Origin: an uncultured Burkholderiales bacterium
GTDB lineage: Bacteria > Pseudomonadota > Gammaproteobacteria > Burkholderiales > Burkholderiaceae_C
NCBI GenBank assembly: GCA_903865035.1
Contig: CAIPII010000180.1
Span: 1 to 44,268, forward strand
Reading direction: 5' to 3'
DNA: 44,268 nucleotides
Below, piece after piece: positions 1 through 8,972 of this stretch. The first letter of the stretch is position 1, and each line of letters begins with the position of its first letter. The notes beneath the pieces are model-generated. The model saw only the letters and a program-made list of their open reading frames with translations, did not search any database and had not been told where the DNA came from. Both the position numbers and the translations under genes were made by a program.

Positions 1-539
1 CCAACGACAAGGCCACCGACTTCATGCCCATTTTGACGACCCTGAAATCGAAGAAGCCTGACATCATTTTCTTTGGTGGTATGGATGCGGTGGGTGGTCC
101 CATGCTCAGACAGATGAAAGCGCTTGGAATACCCTCTAAGTTCATGGGAGGGGACGGCATTTGCACGGCCGATTTGAACAAACTCTCGGGTGAGTCCATG
201 ACCGATGGTCAAGTGGTTTGTGCAGAGGCGGGCGGTGTTGAGGGTCCACAAAAGAAAGTGATGGACGACTTTTCACAGCGCTATCAAAAGCGCTTTGGCA
301 CGGATGTGAAGCTCTATGCGCCCTATGTCTACGATGCGGTGAACCTGATGGTGGCGGCCATGGTCAAAGCCAACTCCGCTGAACCCTCTGTGTACTTGCC
401 ACTTTTGGCAAAGACCACCTCCTATCCAGGTGTCACCGGCAACATTTCGTTTGACGCCAAAGGCGACATCAAAAATGGAGCGCTCACCCTCTACACCTAT
501 CACTCAGGAAAGCGTGATGTGATCGAGGTTGTGAGGTAA
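1..539 (+). CDS. ABC transporter substrate-binding protein, branched-chain amino acid (LivK-like) family, C-terminal part (5' truncated by window edge)
   Basis: The frame is open from base 3 (NDKATDFMPILTTLKSKKPDIIFFGG...). Type-1 periplasmic binding fold motifs include 'DAVNLMVAAM' and a C-terminal 'FDAKGD'. Confidence 0.85.
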   Translation, partial: NDKATDFMPILTTLKSKKPDIIFFGGMDAVGGPMLRQMKALGIPSKFMGGDGICTADLNKLSGESMTDGQVVCAEAGGVEGPQKKVMDDFSQRYQKRFGTDVKLYAPYVYDAVNLMVAAMVKANSAEPSVYLPLLAKTTSYPGVTGNISFDAKGDIKNGALTLYTYHSGKRDVIEVVR

Positions 540-569
540 AACAGTCGACGAACAAAAAATCGAGATTAG

Positions 570-597
570 AGGCCCACCCAATCGAGTGGGCCTTTTT
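570..597 (+). terminator. Rho-independent terminator
   Basis: AGGCCCAC/GTGGGCCT 8-bp stem followed by TTTT, just downstream of the stop at 539. Confidence 0.85.
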
Positions 598-615
598 GCT
601 TCAAGACTTGATGGA

Positions 616-1170
616 TTACATCGCACCCGTGCCGCTTGATTTGACCACCAAAGCTTTGTTGCCCGCTTTGGCGGATGGCTTGTAGAGTTGGGGCTCAGCG
701 GGTGCCTTTTTGGCATCCCCCGCCGAGTATTTTTCGCTGGTTGAAGGCGCATTGGCTTTGAGTGATTTCACCGATGGGCCAGCGGGGGAGCCACCCATCG
801 GCTGGCTTGTAGACGTAGGCGATTGCGAGGCTTTGATGGCCTGCATGTAAGCTTTCTCACCCGACGCAATCCTGGCTGGAGCGCTTTGCTCTTGTACAGC
901 TTGTCGAGATGCGAGTACCTCACGGGTTGAAGCTTTGGGCGCATTTTGAGTCATGGCTTGAGAGCTCGATGAACTCATGCTCTTGGTGTCTAGCGATCCT
1001 GAGTGAGGGGTTGCTGCGGTTTGGGGAGCTGAGAGCGTGCCTGAGGATGCGTTTGACTTGCTTTGTTCCTGAGCTTTGGATGTCTCGGAACTCATTTTTC
1101 GCCGCGATGAGAGCGACTCAAGCAATGCGCTCGTTTGGCTGGTGCTGGCTGAGACTGCAGATGTGCTCAT
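616..1170 (-). CDS. Low-complexity Ser/Ala/Lys-rich hypothetical protein, probably disordered
   Basis: 184-aa ORF with strongly biased composition. No recognised domain and no clear Shine-Dalgarno. Confidence 0.45.
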   Translation of the reverse strand: MSTSAVSASTSQTSALLESLSSRRKMSSETSKAQEQSKSNASSGTLSAPQTAATPHSGSLDTKSMSSSSSQAMTQNAPKASTREVLASRQAVQEQSAPARIASGEKAYMQAIKASQSPTSTSQPMGGSPAGPSVKSLKANAPSTSEKYSAGDAKKAPAEPQLYKPSAKAGNKALVVKSSGTGAM

Positions 1171-1347
1171 CGATGTGTGTGTTTGGTGCCTGGAGGCCCA
1201 TTAGGGCTTGGCTTGTCGACTGATGTGCCTAAAACTTGAGTTCATCTTAAGAAAAATTGCATCAAAAGTCATGGGTTTTGAGCGTATTAACCGTAACATA
1301 TCTTGAAACAAGGCTTTAAATGTTTCTTATATGAACTTTTTTGTGGA

Positions 1348-1353
1348 TATAAT
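1348..1353 (+). promoter_or_regulatory. Putative sigma70 -10 element (TATAAT) for the small ORF at 1389
   Basis: Perfect TATAAT 36 bp upstream of the ATG. The -35 element is weak. Confidence 0.45.
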
Positions 1354-1388
1354 CTAGACTTTATCGAAACCTTCAAGGCACATTAAAA

Positions 1389-1589
1389 ATGATGGACACC
1401 ATTAAGATTGACGACAAAGAGTACAAATTTGGCGATTTGAGCGAAGAAGCTCGTGCACAGCTTTTGTCTTTGCAAGCCACTGACGCCAAAATTGCTGAAC
1501 TCCAACGTGACATGGCAATTGCTCAAACGGCCCGCATGGCCTACGCCCGTGCTTTGAACGAGTTGTTGCCTGCTGCCAAGAATCATTGA
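1389..1589 (+). CDS. Small conserved-type protein, DUF6447-like (66 aa)
   Basis: MMDTIKIDDKEYKFGDLSEEARAQLLSLQATDAKIAELQRDMAIAQTARMAYARALNELLP. The pattern '(I)DGKEY..(D)LS.EA..Q...L...D..I..LQ...A(I)AQTAR.AYA.AL' is recognised. Flanked by a promoter and a terminator. Confidence 0.7.
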   Translation: MMDTIKIDDKEYKFGDLSEEARAQLLSLQATDAKIAELQRDMAIAQTARMAYARALNELLPAAKNH

Positions 1590-1643
1590 TGGGTTTAAAA
1601 AGTCTGAATTGATCATCAATTCAAACTTTCTTTAAATCATCTC

Positions 1644-1680
1644 AACCCTATGTGCTCACTGCCCATGGGGTTTTTCTTTT
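1644..1680 (+). terminator. Rho-independent terminator
   Basis: ACCCTATG/CATGGGGT stem with one G-U pair, followed by TTTTTCTTTT. Confidence 0.65.
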
Positions 1681-1841
1681 GCAGTTTTTAGAATTGAGAA
1701 ATTCTCTTTCGATCACCCACACCCGTTGCAATTCAATCAACCATGAATTGGCGGAAATTGTCGACCAACGCATTGGTGGATGGTTTTTAAACAATTTCAT
1801 TGCTTATTGAAAATAACTATTAACATTCAATCCTAGGTATT

Positions 1842-1859
1842 TCCCTAGTTTTTTAGGGA
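1842..1859. promoter_or_regulatory. Inverted repeat TCCCTA-N6-TAGGGA in the SBP promoter region (candidate operator)
   Basis: Perfect 6-bp arms just upstream of a possible -10 (TAGAAT, about 1870). Overlaps a second symmetric element, CCTAGGTATTTCCCTAG (1832-1848). Confidence 0.4.
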
Positions 1860-1909
1860 CTTAGCTTGATAGAATTGTTCCACTTTTAAGAAATTAGTGG
1901 AAGTTAGAC

Positions 1910-3070
1910 ATGAAATTTAAAAAAATCGCTTTGGGCTTGGCTTTGGCCGCAGCCAGCTTGGTCACAACAGGAGCTTTTGCCGCCGACACAGGTTCAGGCC
2001 CCATCAAGATCGTGGGTTTGGTTGAGTTGACGGGTCCTGGAACCACATCGGGAACGAATTTTGACAATGGCATCAAACTCGCTGTCAAAGAGATCAACGC
2101 AGCAGGTGGTATTTTGGGCAGGAAGGTCGAGTACAAATCACAAGACACCCAGTCCAACCCTGGAGTCGCCAAAGGTTTGACTGAGCAAGCCGTGGACGAC
2201 GGTGCTTACATTGTGATGGGTCCTGTTTTCTCAGGTTCCATTTTGGTGAGCATGGCTGTCACCAAGAATGCCGAGATCCCCAACTTCACAGGTGGTGAGG
2301 CAGCAGCAATTACTCAGCAAGGCAATCCCTATGTGTTCAGAAGCTCCTTCACCCAAGCGAGCGCCATGCCCAAAGTTGCCAACTACATTCACGACAAAGT
2401 CAAAGCCAAGAGCGTTGACATTTTGTACGTGAACAACGATTTCGGCAAAGGTGGTCGCGATTTGATCATCAAGTCTCTTGAGGCCAAAGGCATCAAAATC
2501 GGTGCTGACATCTCAACAGAATCAGGTCAAATTGACTTCAGCTCTGCTGTGTTGAAAGCAAAGCAAGGCTCTGGAGACGTGCTTTTTGCTTACACCAACG
2601 AAGAGGAATCTGCTCGCTTGCTCAAAGAGTTGAAAAAGCAAGGTTATTCCAAGCCCGTGATTGGTGAGACAGTTCTCACCAGCCAAAAAGTGGTTGAGTT
2701 GGCAGGAGACGCTGCAAACGGAGCCATTGCTCACGTGGGCCTCACCGCTGATGCTCCACAAGCAGGCGTTAAGAAATTTGACGTGGCTTACCAAAAAGAA
2801 TTCAACACACGCTCTGATCACAACGGCATCAAGGGTTACACCTCAATGTATGTTGTCAAAGCAGTGACCGAGAAAATCGGCAAAGTTGATTCCAAAGCTT
2901 TTGCTCAAGCCATGAAAGGCATCACCCTTTCAGCCAAAACTTACCCCGGTATTTTGATGGACGTGAGTTTTGATGCCAACGGCGACTTGGATCGCGAGAG
3001 TTACATGACCAAAATCGTGAACGGCAAACAAGTGGTGACTGATATTCTTGCGCCTTTGAACAAGAAATAA
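1910..3070 (+). CDS. ABC transporter substrate-binding protein, LivK-like (Peripla_BP_6 type)
   Basis: Signal peptide MKFKKIALGLALAAASLVTTGAFA; 'IKIVGLVELTGPGTTSGTNFDNGIKLAVKEINAAGGILGRKVEYKSQDTQSNP' is typical of the family. Confidence 0.92.
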   Translation: MKFKKIALGLALAAASLVTTGAFAADTGSGPIKIVGLVELTGPGTTSGTNFDNGIKLAVKEINAAGGILGRKVEYKSQDTQSNPGVAKGLTEQAVDDGAYIVMGPVFSGSILVSMAVTKNAEIPNFTGGEAAAITQQGNPYVFRSSFTQASAMPKVANYIHDKVKAKSVDILYVNNDFGKGGRDLIIKSLEAKGIKIGADISTESGQIDFSSAVLKAKQGSGDVLFAYTNEEESARLLKELKKQGYSKPVIGETVLTSQKVVELAGDAANGAIAHVGLTADAPQAGVKKFDVAYQKEFNTRSDHNGIKGYTSMYVVKAVTEKIGKVDSKAFAQAMKGITLSAKTYPGILMDVSFDANGDLDRESYMTKIVNGKQVVTDILAPLNKK

Positions 3071-3096
3071 TCCGTTTCCTGCAAGCTCTCATCTCG

Positions 3097-3135
3097 TCCC
3101 CGACCAGCCTTTGAGTTGGTCGGGGATTCTTTATT
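3097..3135 (+). terminator. Rho-independent terminator
   Basis: TCCCCGACCA/TGGTCGGGGA 10-bp stem followed by a T-rich tract. Confidence 0.88.
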
Positions 3136-3159
3136 TTATAATTTAGTTTTTTTATCATC

Positions 3160-4014
3160 ATGTCATTACCCTTCAAAATGGCTGGCGTCATGGGCTGGCC
3201 CGTTGCACATTCACGCTCACCCATCATTCACAACCATTGGCTCTCTAAATACAACATCCAAGGAGCGTATGGACTTTTTCCCGTTCAGCCTGGCCACCTG
3301 GATGCTGCGATCAAAGGCATGCTGGCTTTGGGAATCGTGGGCTCCAATGTCACCATTCCTCACAAAGTAGAAGCCATGAAACTCATGGATCACGTTGATC
3401 CTTTGGCCAAGCGCATGGGTGCGATCAACACCATCGTCATCACCGAAGAGGGTGAGTTGCAAGGCTTCAACAACGATGGATTTGGATACATTCAGTCCTT
3501 AAAGGATGCAAATCCAAATTGGAGTGCGAATGCGGGTCCGATTTGTGTCTTGGGCGCGGGAGGGGCGGCCAGGGCCATTGTGCTCAGTTTGCTTGACCAA
3601 GGTGCCAAAGAAATTCGTCTGATGAACCGCACTCAGTCCAAGGCCGATGCTTTGGCTGCTGAATTCGGGCAAGATGGTCCCTACAAAGGTGCCATCAAAG
3701 TCTATCCATGGAGTGAGCGTGAGGAGGCATTGGACTCAGTGAGCTTGCTTGTGAACACCACCAACCAAGGCATGCACGGTCAAGCGGATTTAGACATCAG
3801 ACTTGAGCGTTTGCCCAAAGAAGCCATGGTCTCGGATGCAATCTACATCCCTTTGGAGACGCCTTTGCTCAAAGCTGCTGCTGCGCGTGGCCATGTCACG
3901 GTGAGTGGTCTGGGTATGCTTCTCAATCAAGCTCGTCCTGCCTTCAAGGCTTGGTTTGGCGTGTTGCCTGAGATCACCCCTGAGCTCAGACAAATGATCA
4001 TTGCCACCCTTTAA
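3160..4014 (+). CDS. aroE: Shikimate dehydrogenase (or quinate/shikimate dehydrogenase family)
   Basis: 'GWPVAHSRSPIIHNHW', 'NVTIPHKVEAM', 'GAINTIV', 'VLGAGGAARAIVLSL' and 'NTTNQGM' are AroE hallmarks. Confidence 0.93.
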   Translation: MSLPFKMAGVMGWPVAHSRSPIIHNHWLSKYNIQGAYGLFPVQPGHLDAAIKGMLALGIVGSNVTIPHKVEAMKLMDHVDPLAKRMGAINTIVITEEGELQGFNNDGFGYIQSLKDANPNWSANAGPICVLGAGGAARAIVLSLLDQGAKEIRLMNRTQSKADALAAEFGQDGPYKGAIKVYPWSEREEALDSVSLLVNTTNQGMHGQADLDIRLERLPKEAMVSDAIYIPLETPLLKAAAARGHVTVSGLGMLLNQARPAFKAWFGVLPEITPELRQMIIATL

Positions 4015-4030
4015 ATCTTGGAGCTCATCG

Positions 4031-4867
4031 ATGGGTATTTTTGAAGAGCCCAAGATTGACTCACATTGTCACATCTTGGATCCTGAAGGGTTTCCTTACT
4101 CTGCTGATGTTGCCTATCGACCCAGTGGTCAAGAAACGGGAACAGCCAATTACTTCAAGTCCGTCATGGCTTGCTATGGTGCTCGTCACGCGCTGTTGGT
4201 GGGTCCCAATTCGGGCTACAACCTCAACAACGCCTGCTTGCTCGATGCCATTGAGAATAGTCCATCTGTTTTCAAAGGCATCGCGGTGGTCCCCAATGAC
4301 TGTGATGAGAAAACCTTGGCGCAGTTCAAGGAAAAAGGCATCGTGGGCGTTGCTTTCAATTACGCTTTGAATGGATTGGCTCATTATGCAAACATTGAGC
4401 CTTTGCTCGCAAGGCTTAAAAAGCTTGAGATGTGGGCCCAGTTTCAAGTCGAAGGCGATCAGTTGGCGAGTTTGTTGCCTTTGATTGAGTCCACCGCTGT
4501 CAAACTCATGATCGACCATTGCGGACGCCCTGAGCTCAAAAGCCATGACCACCTCTCGCCCTTTGACTCAGCTGGCTTCAAAGCAATGCTCACCTTGGGT
4601 CAAAAGGGCAGTGCTGTCATGAAGATTTCTGGTTACGCCAAATTCTCAAAAGAGGCCTATCCCTTTGCCGATGTGGCTGAGGTGGCTCAGTTGCTCGTCA
4701 AGACATATGGTTTGGAGCGCTGCATTTGGGCTTCTGACTGGCCTTACCTCAGGGCCTCACCCAGGCTTGATTATGGACCCATGCTTGAGCTCATGGAGAG
4801 AGATTTCACGTTCAACGAAAGGCAGCATCTCTTTTGGGAAACCCCCAAAGCGTTGTTTGGCTTTTGA
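4031..4867 (+). CDS. Amidohydrolase family protein (TIM-barrel, 2-pyrone-4,6-dicarboxylate-hydrolase-like)
   Basis: 'KIDSHCHILDPEGFPYS', 'LMIDHCGRPE' and 'IWASDWPYLRA'. The start at 4031 is preferred because GGAG lies 8 nt upstream; the track start at 4001 overlaps aroE. Confidence 0.85.
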   Translation: MGIFEEPKIDSHCHILDPEGFPYSADVAYRPSGQETGTANYFKSVMACYGARHALLVGPNSGYNLNNACLLDAIENSPSVFKGIAVVPNDCDEKTLAQFKEKGIVGVAFNYALNGLAHYANIEPLLARLKKLEMWAQFQVEGDQLASLLPLIESTAVKLMIDHCGRPELKSHDHLSPFDSAGFKAMLTLGQKGSAVMKISGYAKFSKEAYPFADVAEVAQLLVKTYGLERCIWASDWPYLRASPRLDYGPMLELMERDFTFNERQHLFWETPKALFGF

Positions 4868-5079
4868 TGATTTTCTTGGGGTCTAACTCATCCCTAAGCG
4901 GATCATTTTGATGGGACTGCCCAGGTGCTGATATCCTTGCCTAGGGTAAACGATGTTCAATGCTTTCTACAATTCAAGGTTTTTGCACCGAGAATGGAAG
5001 GTTATTCAGAGTTCACTGAAAATCTGCTTTAAACACATTTGTTGGTGAACTTGGTTGCTGTCATTCATGGAGGTTTTAT

Positions 5080-6264
5080 ATGAAACTTAAATTGCTCAAG
5101 TTATCTTTGATTCTCAATTTGTGTGCTTGGAGCGCAATGCCCATGGTGCATGCTGCCGATAAAGTGAAGATCGGTTTTGTGAGCACTTTGTCTGGTCCGT
5201 CCTCAGCACTGGGTGTTGACATCAAAAATGGATTTGATTTGGCCGTGAAGTTGAATGGGGGCAATTTGGGTGGATTGCCTGCTGAAGTGTTGGTGGGTGA
5301 CGATCAATTCAAGCCCGATGTGGCCAAACAGTTTTTTGAGAAATTCATCAAGCGCGACAAGGTCGACTTCATGACTGGTGTGGTTTTTTCTAACATCATG
5401 CTTGCCGCTTTGCCCGACGCCATTGATAGCAAGACCTTTTATTTAAGCCCCAACGCCGCACCGTCAGTCCTTGCAGGCAAAGACTGTAACCCATACTTCT
5501 TTGCCGTTTCATGGCCCAATGATGCTTACCACGAGTCTGCAGGTCAATACTCAAGCACCAAAGGATACAAGACCGCATACTTGTTGGCACCCAACTATGT
5601 CGCAGGCAAGGATGCCTTGGCTGGCTTCAAACGTTTTTACAACGGCAAGGTGATTTCTGAGGTTTACACCAAACTGGGGCAACTGGACTACTCGGCTGAG
5701 CTTGCCGATGTTCGTGCAGCCAAGCCTGATGTCGTCTACACATTCCTGCCCGGTGGCATGGGCATCAATTTCATCAAACAGTTCGTTGCTGCTGGCTTGA
5801 ACAAAGACACCAAATTGGTCCTTCCAGGGTTCAGCGCCGATCAAGATATCATCCGAAGTGTGGGAGACGACATGTTGGGCATCTATGATGCAGCCCATTG
5901 GGCACCAGAGATGGCGAACCCAGCCAACAAGAAGTTCGTTGCTGAATTCGAAAAAGAATACAAGCGCTTGCCCAGTGTGTATGCCTCTCAAGGCTATGAC
6001 ACAGCATTGCTCATTGATGCGGCTGTGCGTGCGAGCAAAGGCAATTTGGATGACAAGGAGCTCTTGCGCAAGAATTTGAAGGAAGCGAAATTTGCAAGTG
6101 TGCGTGGTGACTTCAAATTCAATAACAATCAGTTCCCGATTCAGAACTATTACTTGCGTGAAGTGGTCAAGGACTCACAAGGTCGTTTGGTCAATCGAGT
6201 CATGGGTCAACCCATTTTCACCAACCATGGCGACTCTTTTTCTAACGAATGCATGTTGAAGTGA
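5080..6264 (+). CDS. ABC transporter substrate-binding protein, LivK-like
   Basis: Signal peptide ending 'VHA-ADKVKIGFVSTLSGPSSALGVDIKNGFDLAVKLNGG'; directly upstream of Liv permease and ATPase genes. Confidence 0.92.
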   Translation: MKLKLLKLSLILNLCAWSAMPMVHAADKVKIGFVSTLSGPSSALGVDIKNGFDLAVKLNGGNLGGLPAEVLVGDDQFKPDVAKQFFEKFIKRDKVDFMTGVVFSNIMLAALPDAIDSKTFYLSPNAAPSVLAGKDCNPYFFAVSWPNDAYHESAGQYSSTKGYKTAYLLAPNYVAGKDALAGFKRFYNGKVISEVYTKLGQLDYSAELADVRAAKPDVVYTFLPGGMGINFIKQFVAAGLNKDTKLVLPGFSADQDIIRSVGDDMLGIYDAAHWAPEMANPANKKFVAEFEKEYKRLPSVYASQGYDTALLIDAAVRASKGNLDDKELLRKNLKEAKFASVRGDFKFNNNQFPIQNYYLREVVKDSQGRLVNRVMGQPIFTNHGDSFSNECMLK

Positions 6265-6299
6265 TCCAGGGACTGTCGCTTTAAATAGTCAAGGCATCC

Positions 6300-7217
6300 A
6301 TGGACCTGATTTTGATCTTGGAGCAAAGCCTCAACGGCTTACAGTTTGGCTTGATGCTCTTTCTCTTGGCTGCCGGGCTCACTTTGGTGTTTGGCATCAT
6401 GGACATGATCAACTTGGCCCATGGTTCGCTCTACATGATAGGGGCCTTTTTGGCCGCTTGGCTGGCTCAAATGACGCAGTCTTTTTGGATGGGAATGGCT
6501 CTGGCCATTCCGCTCACGGGCTTGGTAGGCATGGTGCTTGAATACACCATCCTCAGAACTTTGTATGCGAGGGATCACCTTTCCCAAGTCTTGGCGACTT
6601 TTGCCTTGATTTTGATTTTGAATGAATCCGTCAAAATGATTTGGGGCTCTGATCTCGCCCTGTCTGCTCCAAGATCTCTCTCTGGGCCCGTTGAATTGTT
6701 CCCTGGCTTCATGTACCCGAGTTATCGCTTGCTCATCATCGCTGTGGGCTTGTTGGTCGCATTGTTGATGTGGTTTTTGGTGACCCGTACCAAGGTGGGT
6801 GCCTGGGTGAGGGCGGGAGCTTCCAATCGAGAGATGGCCATGGCCATGGGGCTGAACATTCAAAAGATATTCACCTTTGTGTTCGCGCTTGGTGCTTGCC
6901 TTTGTGCTGTGGCTGGAACCTTGCTCGCTCCACTTTTTGCAGTTCAAGTGGGCATGGGCGAGGGCATTTTGATTTTGGCCTTTGTGGTGATCGTCATAGG
7001 TGGCATTGGATCGATATGGGGAGCGTTCGTGGGCTCCATCATGGTGGGGTGCGTTGACACGTTGGGGCGTTCTTTGTTGCCTCACTTGTTGAGGGAATTG
7101 TTTCCTGCTCAATTGGCCGCTTCATTGGGTCCAGCGATGGCGTCAATCATGGTTTATTTGCTCATGATCGTGGTTTTGTTCTTTCGCCCACAAGGCTTAT
7201 TTGCTAGGCGAGCTTGA
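6300..7217 (+). CDS. Branched-chain amino acid-type ABC transporter permease (LivH family)
   Basis: 'LNGLQFGLMLFLLAAGLTLVFGIMDMINLAHGSLYMIGAF' and 'VVIVIGGIGSIWGAFVGSIMVG'. Confidence 0.95.
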   Translation: MDLILILEQSLNGLQFGLMLFLLAAGLTLVFGIMDMINLAHGSLYMIGAFLAAWLAQMTQSFWMGMALAIPLTGLVGMVLEYTILRTLYARDHLSQVLATFALILILNESVKMIWGSDLALSAPRSLSGPVELFPGFMYPSYRLLIIAVGLLVALLMWFLVTRTKVGAWVRAGASNREMAMAMGLNIQKIFTFVFALGACLCAVAGTLLAPLFAVQVGMGEGILILAFVVIVIGGIGSIWGAFVGSIMVGCVDTLGRSLLPHLLRELFPAQLAASLGPAMASIMVYLLMIVVLFFRPQGLFARRA

Positions 7218-8224
7218 TGCAAGGCAATGACGCGTCCAACCCTAAGGGCTTGCTGAATGCACTGTTTGGCTTGGTTTTATTTGGGCTGCTCTTGACTTTA
7301 GGTGCTTACCTTAAATCTCAGGGACTTGAATTTTATTTGTCCACCATCACACGTGTGCTCATCTACGGCATTGCCGCTTGCGCTCTCAATTTGGCGCTTG
7401 GGTATGCGGGCTTGGTGAGTTTTGGTCATGCCGCCTTTTGGGGGATGGGGGCCTATGTCACCGGTATATTGATTCAAGATGGACACACTTCTGGTTGGTT
7501 GGCTTTCGCCTTGTCGATGTTGTTTTGCGCTCTTTTGGCCGCTTTGATTGGAGTCATTTCATTGAGGACCAAGGGTGTTTATTTCATCATGATCACTTTG
7601 GCTTTTTCACAGATGATCTTTTATTTGATGAACTCCAATAAAAGCTATGGGGGTGACGAGGGCTTCAATCTGAGTCATCGACTCGATTTTGGATTGGGTT
7701 GGGATTTCAAAAATCCCTTTTACTTTTACCTGCTGGTTCTCTTTTGCTTGGGGCTCACCCTTTGGGTGATTTCCAAAATCGTGAACTCTAGATTTGGTCG
7801 CGTCATCCAAGCTCAAAAGGACGATGAGCTCAGAGCTGGCGCGATTGGTTTCAACGTTTTTGCATTCCAGTTGTGTGTGTTCATGATCTCTGGAGCCTTG
7901 ACCGGTTTGGCGGGTTCGTTGATGGCAAATCAACAAAATTATGTGAGTCCAGCTCTGCTCAATTGGACCGAATCGGGGCTGCTGATGATGATGGTGATCT
8001 TTGGCGGGGTGGGAACGGTCTGGGGTGGACTCTTAGGAGCCATTGTGATACTTGGGCTAGAAGAGTTTTTGGCCGATTACAGCGAACATTTCCAGTTCTA
8101 TGTCGGTTGGGTATTGCTCTTGGTCGTGTTGTTCTTGCCCCAAGGTCTCATCAGTTTGTTCGGGCCAGGTCGAATGCGTTTGAGAAAATCAAAAGCCAAC
8201 ACGGGAGCTTCACATGGGCGGTGA
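7214..8224 (+). CDS. Branched-chain amino acid-type ABC transporter permease (LivM family)
   Basis: 'ALNLALGYAGLVSFGHAAFWGMGAYVTGIL' and 'VIFGGVGTVWGGLLGAIVI'. Start overlaps the LivH stop by 4 bp. Confidence 0.95.
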   Translation: MMQGNDASNPKGLLNALFGLVLFGLLLTLGAYLKSQGLEFYLSTITRVLIYGIAACALNLALGYAGLVSFGHAAFWGMGAYVTGILIQDGHTSGWLAFALSMLFCALLAALIGVISLRTKGVYFIMITLAFSQMIFYLMNSNKSYGGDEGFNLSHRLDFGLGWDFKNPFYFYLLVLFCLGLTLWVISKIVNSRFGRVIQAQKDDELRAGAIGFNVFAFQLCVFMISGALTGLAGSLMANQQNYVSPALLNWTESGLLMMMVIFGGVGTVWGGLLGAIVILGLEEFLADYSEHFQFYVGWVLLLVVLFLPQGLISLFGPGRMRLRKSKANTGASHGR

Positions 8225-8972
8225 TGTGATCTTGAGGCTTGAGCATTTGAGCAAATCATACGGCGAACTCAAAGTCACCAATGATTTGAGCATGAGCTTG
8301 AAAACCCAGCAAATCCATGCCCTGATTGGGCCCAATGGTGCGGGCAAAACCAGCCTCATTTCTCAGATTTCAGGGCACTCGCTGAGTGACTCTGGGATCG
8401 TTTGGTTTGACGGACAAGACATCACTCATCTGAAGCCACACGCCAGAGTTCATGCGGGTTTGGTGCGATCTTTTCAAATCACCCGTTTGTTCAAAAGTTT
8501 CACGGTTCTTGACAACATAGCCTTGGCGCTTCAAGCCAAGGAGGGTCGCAATTTCTCCTTTTGGCGAGCAGTCTCTCGTGATGAACAGCTGAGACAGAAA
8601 GCGCGTCATGTTCTTGAGGAAATCGGTCTTGAAAAAGTGGCCCTCTCCTTGGCGAGCGATCTCTCGCATGGTGAGCAACGCATCTTAGAGTTGGGTCTTG
8701 CACTCGCTTGTGAGCCAAAGTTGCTCCTCTTGGATGAACCCATGGCCGGTGCAGGTCAAGAGGAGTCTGAGCGAATTGTGCGTCTCATTCAAAAGATTCG
8801 AAAAACGGTGAGCATTTTGCTCGTCGAGCACGATATGGATGCAGTCTTTAGCTTGGCCGATGTGGTGAGCGTTTTGGTCAACGGTCAAATCATTGCAAGT
8901 GCCAGTCCTGATCGAATCAAAACCGACCCCCTCGTGATTCAGGCTTATTTGGGTGATGAGGTGAGTTCATGA
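8214..8972 (+). CDS. ABC transporter ATP-binding protein (LivG family)
   Basis: Walker A GPNGAGKTS, signature LSHGEQR, Walker B LLLLDEPMAG. Overlaps LivM by 11 bp. Confidence 0.95.
   Translation: MGGDVILRLEHLSKSYGELKVTNDLSMSLKTQQIHALIGPNGAGKTSLISQISGHSLSDSGIVWFDGQDITHLKPHARVHAGLVRSFQITRLFKSFTVLDNIALALQAKEGRNFSFWRAVSRDEQLRQKARHVLEEIGLEKVALSLASDLSHGEQRILELGLALACEPKLLLLDEPMAGAGQEESERIVRLIQKIRKTVSILLVEHDMDAVFSLADVVSVLVNGQIIASASPDRIKTDPLVIQAYLGDEVSS

Noticed and set aside
6339-7112. 257-aa minus-strand ORF
   Set aside because: Antisense to LivH; His/Gln/Ser-rich composition typical of reverse-complemented membrane protein codons.
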